64,000 nt of DNA from Aureimonas altamirensis (GCF_023702225.1 NZ_JAMQCO010000002.1:398327-462326), one strand, 5' to 3'. Numbered from the stretch's first letter, positions 1-9,765 are shown. Notes: generated by a model not told the origin, from the sequence alone. Numbers and translations: made by a program.

Positions 1-19
1 GATATTTAGAGTGACCTTT

Positions 20-39
20 GTGCGTCCGGATGGACGCAC
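20..39. other. Perfect hairpin downstream of the PBP1A gene
   Basis: Positions 20-27 and 32-39 form a perfect 8-bp stem (GTGCGTCC / GGACGCAC) with a 4-base loop, 10 bases past the PBP1A stop. Neither strand has a T-run after the stem. It is therefore not a convincing intrinsic terminator and may be an RNA-processing or Rho-related structure. Confidence 0.35.
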
Positions 40-48
40 GGCGCTCTA

Positions 49-2460
49 TCAGAACAGACCGCCCTGCCCCGTCACGATGGCCTCTTCGGCCCGCTGCGAT
101 ACGCCTGGGGCGACCGAGCCGACGGCGCCTTCGCCGATGACGCTGTAGACGTCGGAGGGCCCGGTGCCGGGCTTGAAGGCCTCCAGCACGGTGCCGGCGC
201 CGCCGGCCGGCGCCGCCATGCCGGTACGCCGGTCGACGGAGATCTGCGTCATGCCGTCCGGAATGCGGAAATCGGCCACCGGCATATCCTTGACCGCCTC
301 GGTCATGAACTCGGTGAAGACCGGCGCGGCGAGGCTGCCGCCGGTTGCGTTGTCGCCCAGCGAGCTTGGATTGTCGTAGCCGATGTAGACGCCGGTCACG
401 AGGTCGGGCGTATAGCCGACGAACCAGGCATCCTTGACGTCGTTGGTGGTGCCCGTCTTGCCCGCCACCGGACGGCCGATGGCGGACACCGACGTTGCCG
501 TGCCGTGCTGTACGACACCTTCCATCATAGAGGTGATCTGGTAGGCCGTCATCGGGTCCAGGACCTGCTCGCGCGTGTCGACGAGCTCGGGCTCGGCCTG
601 ATTGTCCCAGGCGCGGTCGTTGCAATTGTCGCAACGGCGGTTGTCGTGGCGGTATACCGTACGGCCATACCGGTCCTGGATGCGGTCGATCAGCGACGGC
701 TCGATGGAGCGGCCGCCATTGGCCATCACCGCATAGGCGGACACCATGCGCATCACCGTGGTTTCGCCGGACCCAAGCGACATGGGCAGGTACTGGCCCA
801 TCTTGTCGTAGACGCCGAAGCGCTGCGCATATTCGGCCACGAGGTCCATGCCCATGTCCTGCGCCAGGCGGACCGTCATCAGGTTGCGGCTGCGCTCGAT
901 GCCGAGCCGCAGGGTGGACGGGCCGGCATAGCTGCCGCCGTAGTTTTTCGGCTCCCACAGATTGCCGTTGCCGTCCGGAATGGAGATCGGCGCATCCAGC
1001 ACCACCGAGGCCGGCGTGTACCCGTTGTCGAGCGCCGCCGCGTAGACGATCGGCTTGAAGGAGGAACCCGGTTGCCGCAGAGCCTGCGTTGCGCGGTTGA
1101 ATTCCGATTCGGCATAAGAGAAGCCGCCCACCAGCGCCTTCACGCGGCCGGTATGCGGGTCCATCGCCACGAGCGCGCCCTCCACCTTCGGGGGTTGGCG
1201 GAGCATGTAGCCGGAGCCGTCGGCCTTCGCCTCGACATAGACGACGTCGCCGGTCTTGAAGGCGTCCGCGACGGAGCGGCGGCCGAGCGCCCAGCGCATG
1301 TCGCCGCTCGCAAGCTCCACGACCTCCCGCTCGTCGCCGAGCCGGCCGGAAACGGTGCGCCTTGGCTGCAGCCCCACGGTGACGCCGTCGGGATTGGTGG
1401 CCAGGACCACCGAAAGGCGCCATTCGGGCACGTCGGAGAAAGCCTGGACCTTGCCGAGCGGGATCGCCCAGTCCGATGTCAGCGATATCTGCTCCACCGG
1501 TCCGCGCCAGCCCTTGCGCTGGTCGTAGGCCACCAGCGCGTGTTGCAGGGCCCGCCGCGCGAAGAGCTGCATTTCCGGGTCCAGCGTCGTGCGGACGGAA
1601 AGGCCGCCCTCGTACAGCGAGTCGACCCCGTAGCCGGTAATGATCTGGCGACGCACTTCCTCGGTGAAATACTCGGCCGAGGCGAGGTAGGTGCCGGTGG
1701 GGCGCGGGTTGATGCCGAGCGGCTTGGCGGAAGCCTCGTCCGCCTCTGCCTTGGTGATCTCGCCGTTTTCGAGCATGCGCGAAATAACCCAGTTGCGCCG
1801 GCCCAGCGCCTCGTCCGGGTTGCGGAACGGGTTGTAGTTTTCAGGCGCCTTCGGCAGCGCGGCCAGATAGGCCGCTTCCTGGATTTCCAGCTCGGTCACG
1901 CTTTTGTCGAAATAGGCAAGCGAGGCGGCGGCGACGCCGTAGGCCCCCATGCCGAGATAGATTTCGTTGAGATACAGCTCCAGGATCTTGTCCTTGGAGA
2001 AGGCCTGCTCGATGCGCAGGGCCAGGATCGCTTCCTTGACCTTGCGTTCCATCGAGCGCTCGTTGGTCAAAAGGAAGTTCTTGGCCACCTGCTGCGTGAT
2101 CGTGGAGCCGCCCTGCATCGGCCCGCCGCGCGCAACGATGAGGGCCGCTCTCGCGATACCCTCGATGTCGATGCCCGGATGCTCGTAGAAGCTCTTGTCC
2201 TCGGCCGACAGGAAAGCATCCTTCAAGCGCTTGGGGATGGCCTGGATGGGCAGGAACAGCCGGCGCTGCCGGGCATACTCGGCCATCAGGCTGCCGTCGT
2301 CGGCATGAATGCGGGTGGTGACGGGCGGCTCGTACTGCGCCAGGACCTGATAGTCCGGCAGGTCCGAGCCCATGCGACCGATATAGATGGCGACCGCCCC
2401 TGCGGCGATGAGCGCGAAGACGGCTCCGATGCCGAAGAAATAGCCCAACAGCCTGATCAT
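49..2460 (-). CDS. mrcA: Penicillin-binding protein 1A (bifunctional glycosyltransferase/transpeptidase)
   Basis: Class A PBP of about 803 residues that polymerises lipid II and cross-links peptidoglycan in the periplasm. An N-terminal membrane anchor covers residues 5-30. The GT51 domain has catalytic Glu87 in SAEDKSFYEHPG, then QGGSTITQQ and the LELYLNEIYLG motif. The transpeptidase domain has Ser466 and Lys469 in the SSFK motif, a downstream SRN motif and KTGTT. I start at the ATG at 2460 (MIRLLGYFFG), as family members do; an in-frame ATG seven codons upstream is possible. An unusual CDNC pair (Cys610, Cys613) lies in the transpeptidase region. The amidase gene just upstream is on the same strand, so the two may be cotranscribed. 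Confidence 0.96.
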   Translation of the reverse strand: MIRLLGYFFGIGAVFALIAAGAVAIYIGRMGSDLPDYQVLAQYEPPVTTRIHADDGSLMAEYARQRRLFLPIQAIPKRLKDAFLSAEDKSFYEHPGIDIEGIARAALIVARGGPMQGGSTITQQVAKNFLLTNERSMERKVKEAILALRIEQAFSKDKILELYLNEIYLGMGAYGVAAASLAYFDKSVTELEIQEAAYLAALPKAPENYNPFRNPDEALGRRNWVISRMLENGEITKAEADEASAKPLGINPRPTGTYLASAEYFTEEVRRQIITGYGVDSLYEGGLSVRTTLDPEMQLFARRALQHALVAYDQRKGWRGPVEQISLTSDWAIPLGKVQAFSDVPEWRLSVVLATNPDGVTVGLQPRRTVSGRLGDEREVVELASGDMRWALGRRSVADAFKTGDVVYVEAKADGSGYMLRQPPKVEGALVAMDPHTGRVKALVGGFSYAESEFNRATQALRQPGSSFKPIVYAAALDNGYTPASVVLDAPISIPDGNGNLWEPKNYGGSYAGPSTLRLGIERSRNLMTVRLAQDMGMDLVAEYAQRFGVYDKMGQYLPMSLGSGETTVMRMVSAYAVMANGGRSIEPSLIDRIQDRYGRTVYRHDNRRCDNCNDRAWDNQAEPELVDTREQVLDPMTAYQITSMMEGVVQHGTATSVSAIGRPVAGKTGTTNDVKDAWFVGYTPDLVTGVYIGYDNPSSLGDNATGGSLAAPVFTEFMTEAVKDMPVADFRIPDGMTQISVDRRTGMAAPAGGAGTVLEAFKPGTGPSDVYSVIGEGAVGSVAPGVSQRAEEAIVTGQGGLF

Positions 2461-2674
2461 GCGCCCAGCCCCGAAAACCAATCTGGCCGGGCGATCGAAC
2501 GCTGTCCGGCTCCTTTACGCTCCACGGGCCCCCCGGAATCCGGCCGGCATGCCGCACGGAACGTCTTAAGTGGATGATTTATAAATGAGGCGGGGCGATG
2601 TTGCGATGCCCTCTTTCGACTGCATGGGATTATTTGCGCAACACCAACCCATGGTTGTGACGCGAAGGCCACAT

Positions 2675-3832
2675 TCAATCGCGGCCGGCAAACCGCAGCA
2701 CCGCCCCGGCAAGTATATCCGCAACCCGCTCCTGCCACGCCGGCGACTGGACATCCTCCGCGTCCGTCGCATTCGACAGATAGCCGAGCTCCAGCAGGAC
2801 GGACGGCACGTCGGGCGCGCGCAAGACCCTGAAACCAGCCGAGCGCCGCGGATTGTTGATGGTGCGGACCTGCCCGTCCTTCAGGGCGGCGATAAGGGCA
2901 TCGGCGAAGCCGACCGACAGGGCCTCGTTCTCGCGGCGCATCAGATCCATCAGGATATCGTGGATTTCCGGCGTATCCTGCTGCCATTCCGGCCCGGCAA
3001 AGCGATCGGCGGCATTTTCCGAGCGCGCCAGATCGCGCGCAAGGGCATCGGAGGCGCGCTCCGACAGGGTGTAGACCGTCGCGCCCTGCACGTAGGGATA
3101 GCCGATCGAATCGGCGTGGATCGAGACGAAGAGATCTGCGGTTGCCTTGCGGGCGACCTCCGTGCGTTCCGCCAGCGGCACGAAGCGATCGTCATCGCGC
3201 GTCAGCACCACGCCGATATCGTCACGCCCGGCCAGCGCGTCGCGCAGCCGGCGGGCAAAGGCCAGGTTGATATCCTTCTCGTGCACGCCGTCGATGCCCG
3301 TGGCCCCGTTGTCGATGCCGCCATGGCCGGGGTCGACCACCAGAGTAAAGGGCTTCTGGCCGGGCGCCGGCCGGGCAGCCGCATCCCTGCCGTGGACCGG
3401 AACCGACGTCGACGCCAGCGCATCGCGGAAGGCTTCCTCGCTGGCCCTCGTCAGCCTGAGCCGCAGCACCACCCCGGCGGCGCCGCCCGCCACGTCCAGC
3501 CGCGGCAGGACGGGCCCCGAAAGGTCGAGCACGATGCGATAGCGCCCATCGCCCGCCAGCCCGTCACGCGCCGCGGCAACGGCCAGTCCGTCCGGCACGG
3601 GCGGCATGGGGGACGCCAGAACGGTGTCGTGGAGATCGAGGACGATCCGGCGCGGCCGATCCAGAATCGTCAGTTCGTTGTTCGGGTTTTCCGTCATCTC
3701 GATGGACAGCATCGCCTCGTCCGCAGTCCCCGACCATGTCATGGCGGTGACCACCGAAGTTGCATTGGCCGTGCCCGGCATCCACATCAGGCACGCGGAG
3801 ACGAAGAAGAGGCATGACCAGAATTTCGTCAT
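2675..3832 (-). CDS. amiC: N-acetylmuramoyl-L-alanine amidase, AmiC-type with AMIN domain
   Basis: Periplasmic zinc amidase of 385 residues that cuts the bond between muramic acid and the stem peptide, normally at the septum. A signal peptide is visible (residues 1-24, ending TANA). An AMIN-like domain (about 25-130) should localise the enzyme to peptidoglycan. The Amidase_3 domain (about 162-380) has the expected zinc and catalytic residues His170 (VDPGHGG), Glu185, His239 (SIHAD) and Glu348 (LLELGYLSN). The ATG at 3832 has no strong Shine-Dalgarno, but it places the signal peptide correctly. The gene is divergent from rne and lies upstream of PBP1A on the same strand, a common alphaproteobacterial order. 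Confidence 0.93.
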   Translation of the reverse strand: MTKFWSCLFFVSACLMWMPGTANATSVVTAMTWSGTADEAMLSIEMTENPNNELTILDRPRRIVLDLHDTVLASPMPPVPDGLAVAAARDGLAGDGRYRIVLDLSGPVLPRLDVAGGAAGVVLRLRLTRASEEAFRDALASTSVPVHGRDAAARPAPGQKPFTLVVDPGHGGIDNGATGIDGVHEKDINLAFARRLRDALAGRDDIGVVLTRDDDRFVPLAERTEVARKATADLFVSIHADSIGYPYVQGATVYTLSERASDALARDLARSENAADRFAGPEWQQDTPEIHDILMDLMRRENEALSVGFADALIAALKDGQVRTINNPRRSAGFRVLRAPDVPSVLLELGYLSNATDAEDVQSPAWQERVADILAGAVLRFAGRD

Positions 3833-4327
3833 CGTGGAGGCTTGGCACTTTCATGAGCTGGTCTCTTGTTTCTGGCGCAAGCGCGCCGTAAAAGCAAAAG
3901 TTGAGACTTTAGGACAGGCGTGCACGCCGTGCCGCGAACCGACCGAAGCCCCAGAACAGCTTCGTCGCGTATGCAGGCTGAAGGAGCCGCCAAGAAGCCC
4001 GCGGGTCTCGCAACAAATCCATTCCACCCGGCTTGCGGGGTGGAGCATCCATACGGCGCGGACAAGCGGACATAACCGCCGATGCGCCGACATTCGTCGG
4101 TCGCCGCCAGGCGATCAGTTGCTGAAAAAATTCAGGTCGCCAACGCGTGCAGGCAGCAGAATTCGGACATCTGACGGAGAACCAGAGATCGCCACAGCGG
4201 TCGCCGTCGTCCGCCGCCTGTCTGCGCCCCCGAGCCGCGACCGTTGCGGGCCGCCGCCCTGTCCCCTCCCTGCCGGCTCAGTCGTCGGCACCGGACAGCG
4301 TGGCCATCGCCCGGGAAAGCATATTCC
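3833..4327. other. 495-bp divergent intergenic region with likely long rne leader
   Basis: No credible gene lies between the amidase and rne. The region must hold both promoters. It contains several short inverted repeats, including CCACCC / GGGTGG near 4024-4043. RNase E genes in other bacteria often have long structured 5' leaders used for autoregulation. I infer the same here but cannot fix a transcription start. Confidence 0.4.
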
Positions 4328-6994
4328 ATGGCCAACAAAATGCTGATCGATGCGTCCCACCCGGAAGAGACGCGCGTCGTCGTCGTACGCGGTAACCGCA
4401 TCGAGGAATTCGATTTCGAATCCGAACACAAGAAGCAGCTCAAGGGTAACATCTATCTTGCCAAGGTGACGCGCGTGGAGCCGTCGCTCCAGGCCGCCTT
4501 CGTCGAGTATGGCGGCAATCGCCACGGTTTCCTCGCCTTCAGCGAAATCCATCCCGACTACTACCAGATCCCCGTCGCAGACCGTCAGGCGCTGATCGAG
4601 GAGGAGTTGGCCCGCGTCTCGGAAGACGACGACGCGGACGAGCCGAAGCCCGAAGCCAAGTCCGGCGCGAAGCGCCCCCGCCGCAGCCGGAAGGCAGCGC
4701 AGGCGGCCGATGTCGAAGGCGAGGACAGCGTCTCCGAGCCCGTCGCGTCCGACACTCCGGAGGCGGCCGCCGCGGAAGAGGCCGAGCCCGCCAAGAAGGC
4801 GCCGGCGCGCCGCCGCCGCACGACCCGCAAGAAGGCCGAGCCCGAAGCGGAAGCCGCGGACACGGCCGAAGCCGTCGCCTCCCCCGATGACGAAAGGCCT
4901 GCGGCAGCCGATTCGGCCGAGCCGGAGGCCGACGACAGCCCCGTCGACGACGGCCACGACGAGCCTCCGATGCCCGAGCAGATCGGCTCGGAAGACGCGA
5001 TGGAGGAGGTCCCGGAACGGCATCGCGCGCCGCGCAAGCAGTACAAGATCCAGGAAGTCATCAAGCGCCGGCAGATCTTGCTGGTCCAGGTCGTCAAGGA
5101 AGAGCGGGGCAACAAGGGCGCCGCGCTGACGACCTACCTGTCGCTGGCCGGGCGCTATTCCGTTCTGATGCCGAACACGGCGCGCGGCGGCGGCATTTCC
5201 CGCAAGATCACGAATGTGACGGATCGCAAGCGCCTCAAGGAGGTCGTCCGCGATCTGGAGGTGCCGCGCGGCATGGGCATCATCCTGCGCACGGCCGGGG
5301 CCAACCGCACCAAGGCCGAGGTCAAGCGCGACTACGAATATCTGATGCGTCTGTGGGAGAACGTCCGCACGCTCACCCTCGCCTCCACCGCGCCGGCGCT
5401 GGTGTACGAGGAAGGCAGCCTCATCAAGCGCTCGATCCGCGATCTCTACAACAAGGATATCGACCAGATCCTCGTCGCCGGCGACGCCGGCTACCGCGAG
5501 GCGAAGGATTTCATGCGCATGCTGATGCCGAGCCAGGCGAAGGTGGTGCAGCGCTACCAGGACCCCACGCCCATCTTCGCGCGGCAGGGCATCGAGGCGC
5601 AGCTCGACAAGATGCTGCAGCCCAACGTCACCCTGCGCTCCGGCGGCTACATCATCATCAACCAGACCGAAGCCCTGGTTGCCATCGACGTCAATTCCGG
5701 GCGCTCGACGCGCGAACACTCGGTCGAGGATACCGCCCTGCAGACCAACCTGGAGGCCGCCGAGGAAGTGGCGCGCCAGTTGCGCCTGCGCGATCTCGCC
5801 GGCCTCATCGTGATCGACTTCATCGACATGGAAGAGAAGCGCAACAACCGCGCGGTCGAGAAACGCCTCAAGGATTGCCTGAAGAACGACCGGGCCCGCA
5901 TTCAGATCGGCAGCATCTCGCATTTCGGCCTGATGGAGATGAGCCGCCAGCGCATTCGGGCCAGCGTGCTGGAATCCACGATGCAGGTCTGCCCCACCTG
6001 CGGCGGCAACGGCTTCATCCGCTCGGCGTCGTCGCTGGCGCTGCATGTCCTGCGCAGCATCGAGGAGCATATCCTCAAGCACGGCACGCACAACGTGATC
6101 GTGAAGGTGCCGACCGCCACCGCGCTCTACATCCTGAACGAGAAGCGCTCCACGCTGGACGAGCTCGAGCGCAACCACGGCCTGCATATCAGCATCCAGG
6201 CCGAGGAAGGGCACGGTCATGCCCACGTCGCCATCGAGAACGGCGCGGAAGTGCCGCGCAAGATCGACATCGAGGTCGTGCAGCCGCAAAGCGTCGTGCC
6301 CGTGGATGACGATATCGTCGACGAGGAGACGCCGGAAGCTCCGGAGCCGGCCGCCGAGGCACGCGACGGCAGCGAAGAGCCGCGCCGCCGCAAGCGCCGC
6401 CGCCGGCGTCGGCGCGGCGAAGGCGACTCGGCCGAAGGCAACGCCCGCGCGGACGATTCCGGCGAAGAGGACGCGGCCGACGAGAGCGAGGAAGACGATG
6501 TTGCCGCCGAGGCAAGCGCCGAGGTTCCATCCGATGACGAGAATGGCGGCGACCGCAAGCGCCGCCGCCGTGGTCGCCGGGGCGGTCGTCGGGGCCGCGA
6601 CGCGGCTGCGGACGACGCGGATTCCGATGGCCAGTCCGAGGAGCGGATCGAGGACGCAGCCACGCTGGCCGAAGAGGTCGAGAGCGGCGTGATCGTGGCC
6701 GAGAATGCCGACGAGCCGTTCGCCAGGGCATCCGATGACGACGCGGCGCCCGACGCCGTCGACGAGGATACGGTCGTCGCAGCCGAGGAAGCCGCCATCG
6801 AAGACGTCAATGGCGCGGTCCCGGCGCAGGATGTCGCGGCGGCCCCTGAGGACGCCATCGAGACCGAGGAAGAGGCAGCCGCACCGGCGCCTTCGGAGCC
6901 GGCGGCACCGGTCGTCACCAAGAATGGCGAAGCGGCCGAAGCGGAGGAGAAGCCGAAGCGGACGGGCTGGTGGGCGCGCCGCAGCTTCTTCTGA
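4328..6994 (+). CDS. rne: Ribonuclease E (RNase E/G family)
   Basis: Endoribonuclease of 888 residues that starts mRNA decay and matures rRNA and tRNA; it also scaffolds the degradosome. The start MANKMLIDASHPEE matches the family. The S1 domain is split by a roughly 140-residue acidic and basic low-complexity insertion (about residues 97-240), typical of alphaproteobacterial RNase E. Catalytic aspartates are Asp454 (AIDVNSG) and Asp497 (VIDFIDME). The zinc-link cysteines are Cys555 and Cys558 (CPTCGG). The C-terminal third alternates Glu-rich and Arg-rich blocks (RRRKRRRRRRR-type), as expected for RNA- and partner-binding segments. The final residues (WWARRSFF) are a typical C-terminal tail. 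A strong terminator follows. Confidence 0.97.
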   Translation: MANKMLIDASHPEETRVVVVRGNRIEEFDFESEHKKQLKGNIYLAKVTRVEPSLQAAFVEYGGNRHGFLAFSEIHPDYYQIPVADRQALIEEELARVSEDDDADEPKPEAKSGAKRPRRSRKAAQAADVEGEDSVSEPVASDTPEAAAAEEAEPAKKAPARRRRTTRKKAEPEAEAADTAEAVASPDDERPAAADSAEPEADDSPVDDGHDEPPMPEQIGSEDAMEEVPERHRAPRKQYKIQEVIKRRQILLVQVVKEERGNKGAALTTYLSLAGRYSVLMPNTARGGGISRKITNVTDRKRLKEVVRDLEVPRGMGIILRTAGANRTKAEVKRDYEYLMRLWENVRTLTLASTAPALVYEEGSLIKRSIRDLYNKDIDQILVAGDAGYREAKDFMRMLMPSQAKVVQRYQDPTPIFARQGIEAQLDKMLQPNVTLRSGGYIIINQTEALVAIDVNSGRSTREHSVEDTALQTNLEAAEEVARQLRLRDLAGLIVIDFIDMEEKRNNRAVEKRLKDCLKNDRARIQIGSISHFGLMEMSRQRIRASVLESTMQVCPTCGGNGFIRSASSLALHVLRSIEEHILKHGTHNVIVKVPTATALYILNEKRSTLDELERNHGLHISIQAEEGHGHAHVAIENGAEVPRKIDIEVVQPQSVVPVDDDIVDEETPEAPEPAAEARDGSEEPRRRKRRRRRRRGEGDSAEGNARADDSGEEDAADESEEDDVAAEASAEVPSDDENGGDRKRRRRGRRGGRRGRDAAADDADSDGQSEERIEDAATLAEEVESGVIVAENADEPFARASDDDAAPDAVDEDTVVAAEEAAIEDVNGAVPAQDVAAAPEDAIETEEEAAAPAPSEPAAPVVTKNGEAAEAEEKPKRTGWWARRSFF

Positions 6995-7018
6995 TCCCGG
7001 CAGGTTCGGAACACAAGG

Positions 7019-7050
7019 AAAACGCCGGTCGGCCACCCGACCGGCGTTTT
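7019..7050. terminator. Bidirectional intrinsic terminator between rne and the aminotransferase gene
   Basis: A perfect 14-bp stem runs from 7019-7032 to 7037-7050 with loop CCAC. The stem opens with AAAA and closes with TTTT, so it can terminate transcription from both converging genes. Confidence 0.9.
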
Positions 7051-7065
7051 CAACTCAAGGGCAGG

Positions 7066-8238
7066 CTATCGCCGCTCGATGAAGGCCTGCAGCCTGTTCA
7101 ACGCCTCTTCCATGGCGGCCGTGTTGCCGGCGTAAGACAAGCGCACGGTGCCCTCTCCCTTCGCAAGGTCGAAGTCGAGCCCCGGCGCCACCGCCACATG
7201 AGCCTGCTGCAACACCGCGCGGGCGAATTCGGAGGCGCTGTGCCAGCCCTTTGGCAACGCGGCGTAGGCATAGAAAGCGCCATCGATCGGCGCGATGCCC
7301 GAAAAGCCCATATGCGGCAGGCGCTCGATCATCAGGCGTCGATTGACCTCATAGACCCGCCGAACGCCCTCCAGTTCGTCGCGGGCATCGAAGGCCGCTT
7401 GCGCCGCCACCTGGGAAACCTCCGGCGCCGATATGTAGAGGCTCTGGCCGATCCGTTCCGCCGCGCGGCGCAGGCTTTCCGGCAGCACGAGCCAGCCGAT
7501 GCGCCAGCCCGTCATGCAATAGTATTTCGAGAAGGAGTTGATGACGATGGCCCGGTCGGTGAACTCGAGCGCCGAACTGGCCGCCTCGCCATAGACCAAC
7601 CCGTGGTAGATCTCGTCCGAGATGAAGGTGATGCCTTCGCGGTCGGCGAACTCCACGAGGGCCTGCAACTGCGCGCGCGGCGTAACCGTGCCCGTCGGAT
7701 TGGCCGGACTGGCGACGAGAACGCCCTGCACCGGTCTTTCGCGGTGCACCGCCGCCAGCCTCTCTGCCGTCAGCACGTAACCATCCTGCGGACCGGTGGC
7801 GATCTCGACAGGCTCGATGCCCAACGCGCGCATGATGTTGCGGTAGGCCGGATAGCCGGGAGCAGCGATGGCGATGCGCGCGCCGGGGTCGAATGCTGCC
7901 AGGAAGGCGAGGTTGAAGCCGGCGGACGACCCCGTCGTCACCATGACGCGTGCTGCGGGAACATCGGCTCCGTAAGCGTCACGATAGTGTGAGCCGATGC
8001 GGGCGCGCAGCGAGGCGAGCCCCATCGCGTCCGTGTAGGAGACGACGCCATGGTGCAGCATGTCGCGCGCCGCGGACAGCGCAACGGCCGGCGCCGGCGC
8101 CGACGGTTGGCCGACAGCCAGCGAGATGACGGGCGCTCCGCCCGCCTTCAGCCGGTTTGCCTCGGCCAGTACGTCCATGGCCCGGAACGGGGCCACATCG
8201 GAGCGGGCCGACGGAGAAGGATGGGGGTTCGCTTGCAT
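7066..8238 (-). CDS. PLP-dependent aminotransferase, class I/II (aspartate aminotransferase-like)
   Basis: Fold-type I aminotransferase of 390 residues. It shows the family substrate region (AVGQPS, about residues 41-46), SPANPTGT at about 177-184, SDEIYHGL, and the PLP-binding Lys238 in INSFSKYYCMTGWRIGW. The exact amino-acid substrate cannot be read from sequence. Two adjacent ATGs (8241 and 8238) follow a GTGAGG Shine-Dalgarno; the second gives the better spacing and is used here. The gene is divergent from the M48 protease gene and converges with rne across the terminator. Confidence 0.9.
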   Translation of the reverse strand: MQANPHPSPSARSDVAPFRAMDVLAEANRLKAGGAPVISLAVGQPSAPAPAVALSAARDMLHHGVVSYTDAMGLASLRARIGSHYRDAYGADVPAARVMVTTGSSAGFNLAFLAAFDPGARIAIAAPGYPAYRNIMRALGIEPVEIATGPQDGYVLTAERLAAVHRERPVQGVLVASPANPTGTVTPRAQLQALVEFADREGITFISDEIYHGLVYGEAASSALEFTDRAIVINSFSKYYCMTGWRIGWLVLPESLRRAAERIGQSLYISAPEVSQVAAQAAFDARDELEGVRRVYEVNRRLMIERLPHMGFSGIAPIDGAFYAYAALPKGWHSASEFARAVLQQAHVAVAPGLDFDLAKGEGTVRLSYAGNTAAMEEALNRLQAFIERR

Positions 8239-8346
8239 CATGAGCCTCACAATCGCCGGATTGGCATGGCCGACACTTTGCATTTACAGGGCTCAGGGGC
8301 GAACCTGACCGCAAATGCGAATCGTCTCCGGGAGGCAGGATTTATC

Positions 8347-9717
8347 ATGAAACCGGGCCTGGGCCGCCTTACCCGCACCATCGTCGCGTTTGCCGCCGCC
8401 ATGGCGACGGTTGCCGTGCCACCAGTCGCGGAGGCGCAGCAGCGCAGCCGCCTGCCAATCGTGCGCGACGCCCAGATCGAAGGGCTGATCCGCGACTATA
8501 CCGAACCGCTGCTGAAGGTTGCAGGCCTGCAATCGAACCGGGTGGAGATCGTCCTCGTCAACGACCTGTCCTTCAACGCCTTCGTGGCAGGACGGCGCAT
8601 CTTCATCAATACGGGCACGATCCTCAATTCCGAGACGCCCAACGAGACCATCGGCGTCCTCGCGCACGAGATCGGCCATCTGGCCGGCGGCCACCAGGAG
8701 CGCCTGCGAGACCAGTTGGCGCGGGCCCAGGTGATCGCCGTCGTCGCCGGGCTTCTGGGCGCCGGCGTCGCCGTGGCGGGCGCGGCCGGGGGCTCTTCCG
8801 CGGCGGCCGGGGCCGGCAGCGGCATCATGATGGGCGGCGGGGGCCTCGCACGGCGCGGCCTGATGTCGTACCAGCGGACCGAGGAAATCACCGCCGACCG
8901 CTCGGCCCTCACCTATCTGAGCAAGACGGGGCAGTCGCCGAAGGGCCTGCTCGACAGTTTCGACGGCCTTCTGCGCAACAACATGCTGTCGGGGCGCGGC
9001 ACCGACCGCTATCTCAGTTCCCACCCCGCCCCGCAGGATCGAATCGGCTTCCTGCAGACGGCAGCGCACGAGAGCCCCTATTTCGACCGCAAGGACCCGC
9101 CGGAACTGCAATTGCGGCATGATCTGGCCCGCGCCAAGATCGCAGCCTACAACGGCGGCGCGACGCTTGTGCGGCAGACATTCGGCCGCGACCTGCACAG
9201 CCAGCCCGCACTGTACGGCGACGCCATCGCCACACAGTTGTCGGGCGTGCCATCGGGGGCGCTCGCCAAGATCGACCGGCTGATCCAGCAGAGCCCGCGC
9301 AATCCATGGTATCATGAGGTCAAGGGCGAGATCCTGATGGAAGCCGGCCGCGGCAAGGAGGCGGCAACGCAGTTCCGTCGCGCGGCCGAACTGGCGCCAG
9401 GCCGCTCCGGCCTTCTGCAGGCATCCATCGGACAGGCGCTCGTGACATCGGGAGACCCGTCGCAGATGAAGCAGGCGATCACCGAGATCCGCCGGGGTCT
9501 CGACCTGGAGCCGAACAATTACAACGCCTACCGCTTCCTCGCCATGGCCTATGGCCAGACCGGAGATGTCGGGGCGGCGGAACTGGCAACGGCGGAAGGC
9601 TATTGGCAGGCGGGAAACTTCCGCGAATCCAAGGTCTTCGCGGCCCGCGCGCAACAGAAGTTCCGGCCCGGCACGCCGCAATGGCAGCAGGCGCAGGACA
9701 TCATTCAGACACGTTGA
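8347..9717 (+). CDS. Periplasmic M48 family metalloprotease with TPR region (BepA-like)
   Basis: Zinc metalloprotease of 456 residues resembling BepA/YfgC, which assists or degrades misassembled outer-membrane proteins. A signal peptide spans residues 1-30 (cleavage near AEA/QQ). The zinc motif HEIGH is at residues 107-111, followed by TEEITADRSA carrying the third ligand. A Gly/Ala-rich hydrophobic stretch separates the two halves of the catalytic domain. The C-terminal 180 residues look like TPR helices. The start at 8347 is chosen because it gives a complete signal peptide. A DsbA-like gene follows on the same strand 48 bases later. Confidence 0.9.
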   Translation: MKPGLGRLTRTIVAFAAAMATVAVPPVAEAQQRSRLPIVRDAQIEGLIRDYTEPLLKVAGLQSNRVEIVLVNDLSFNAFVAGRRIFINTGTILNSETPNETIGVLAHEIGHLAGGHQERLRDQLARAQVIAVVAGLLGAGVAVAGAAGGSSAAAGAGSGIMMGGGGLARRGLMSYQRTEEITADRSALTYLSKTGQSPKGLLDSFDGLLRNNMLSGRGTDRYLSSHPAPQDRIGFLQTAAHESPYFDRKDPPELQLRHDLARAKIAAYNGGATLVRQTFGRDLHSQPALYGDAIATQLSGVPSGALAKIDRLIQQSPRNPWYHEVKGEILMEAGRGKEAATQFRRAAELAPGRSGLLQASIGQALVTSGDPSQMKQAITEIRRGLDLEPNNYNAYRFLAMAYGQTGDVGAAELATAEGYWQAGNFRESKVFAARAQQKFRPGTPQWQQAQDIIQTR

Positions 9718-9765
9718 CCGCGCCGGCGGCCGGGGCCGCCACAGCGCCTGACAAGGACGAACGCT

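Noticed and set aside
20-39. Intrinsic terminator of PBP1A
   Set aside because: The stem is perfect but no T-run follows on either strand, so it is listed only as a hairpin.
4115-7036. 973-codon open frame on the minus strand across rne
   Set aside because: It lies exactly opposite rne, which has clear catalytic motifs. Open antisense frames are expected in GC-rich DNA, and the translated sequence shows no known motif.
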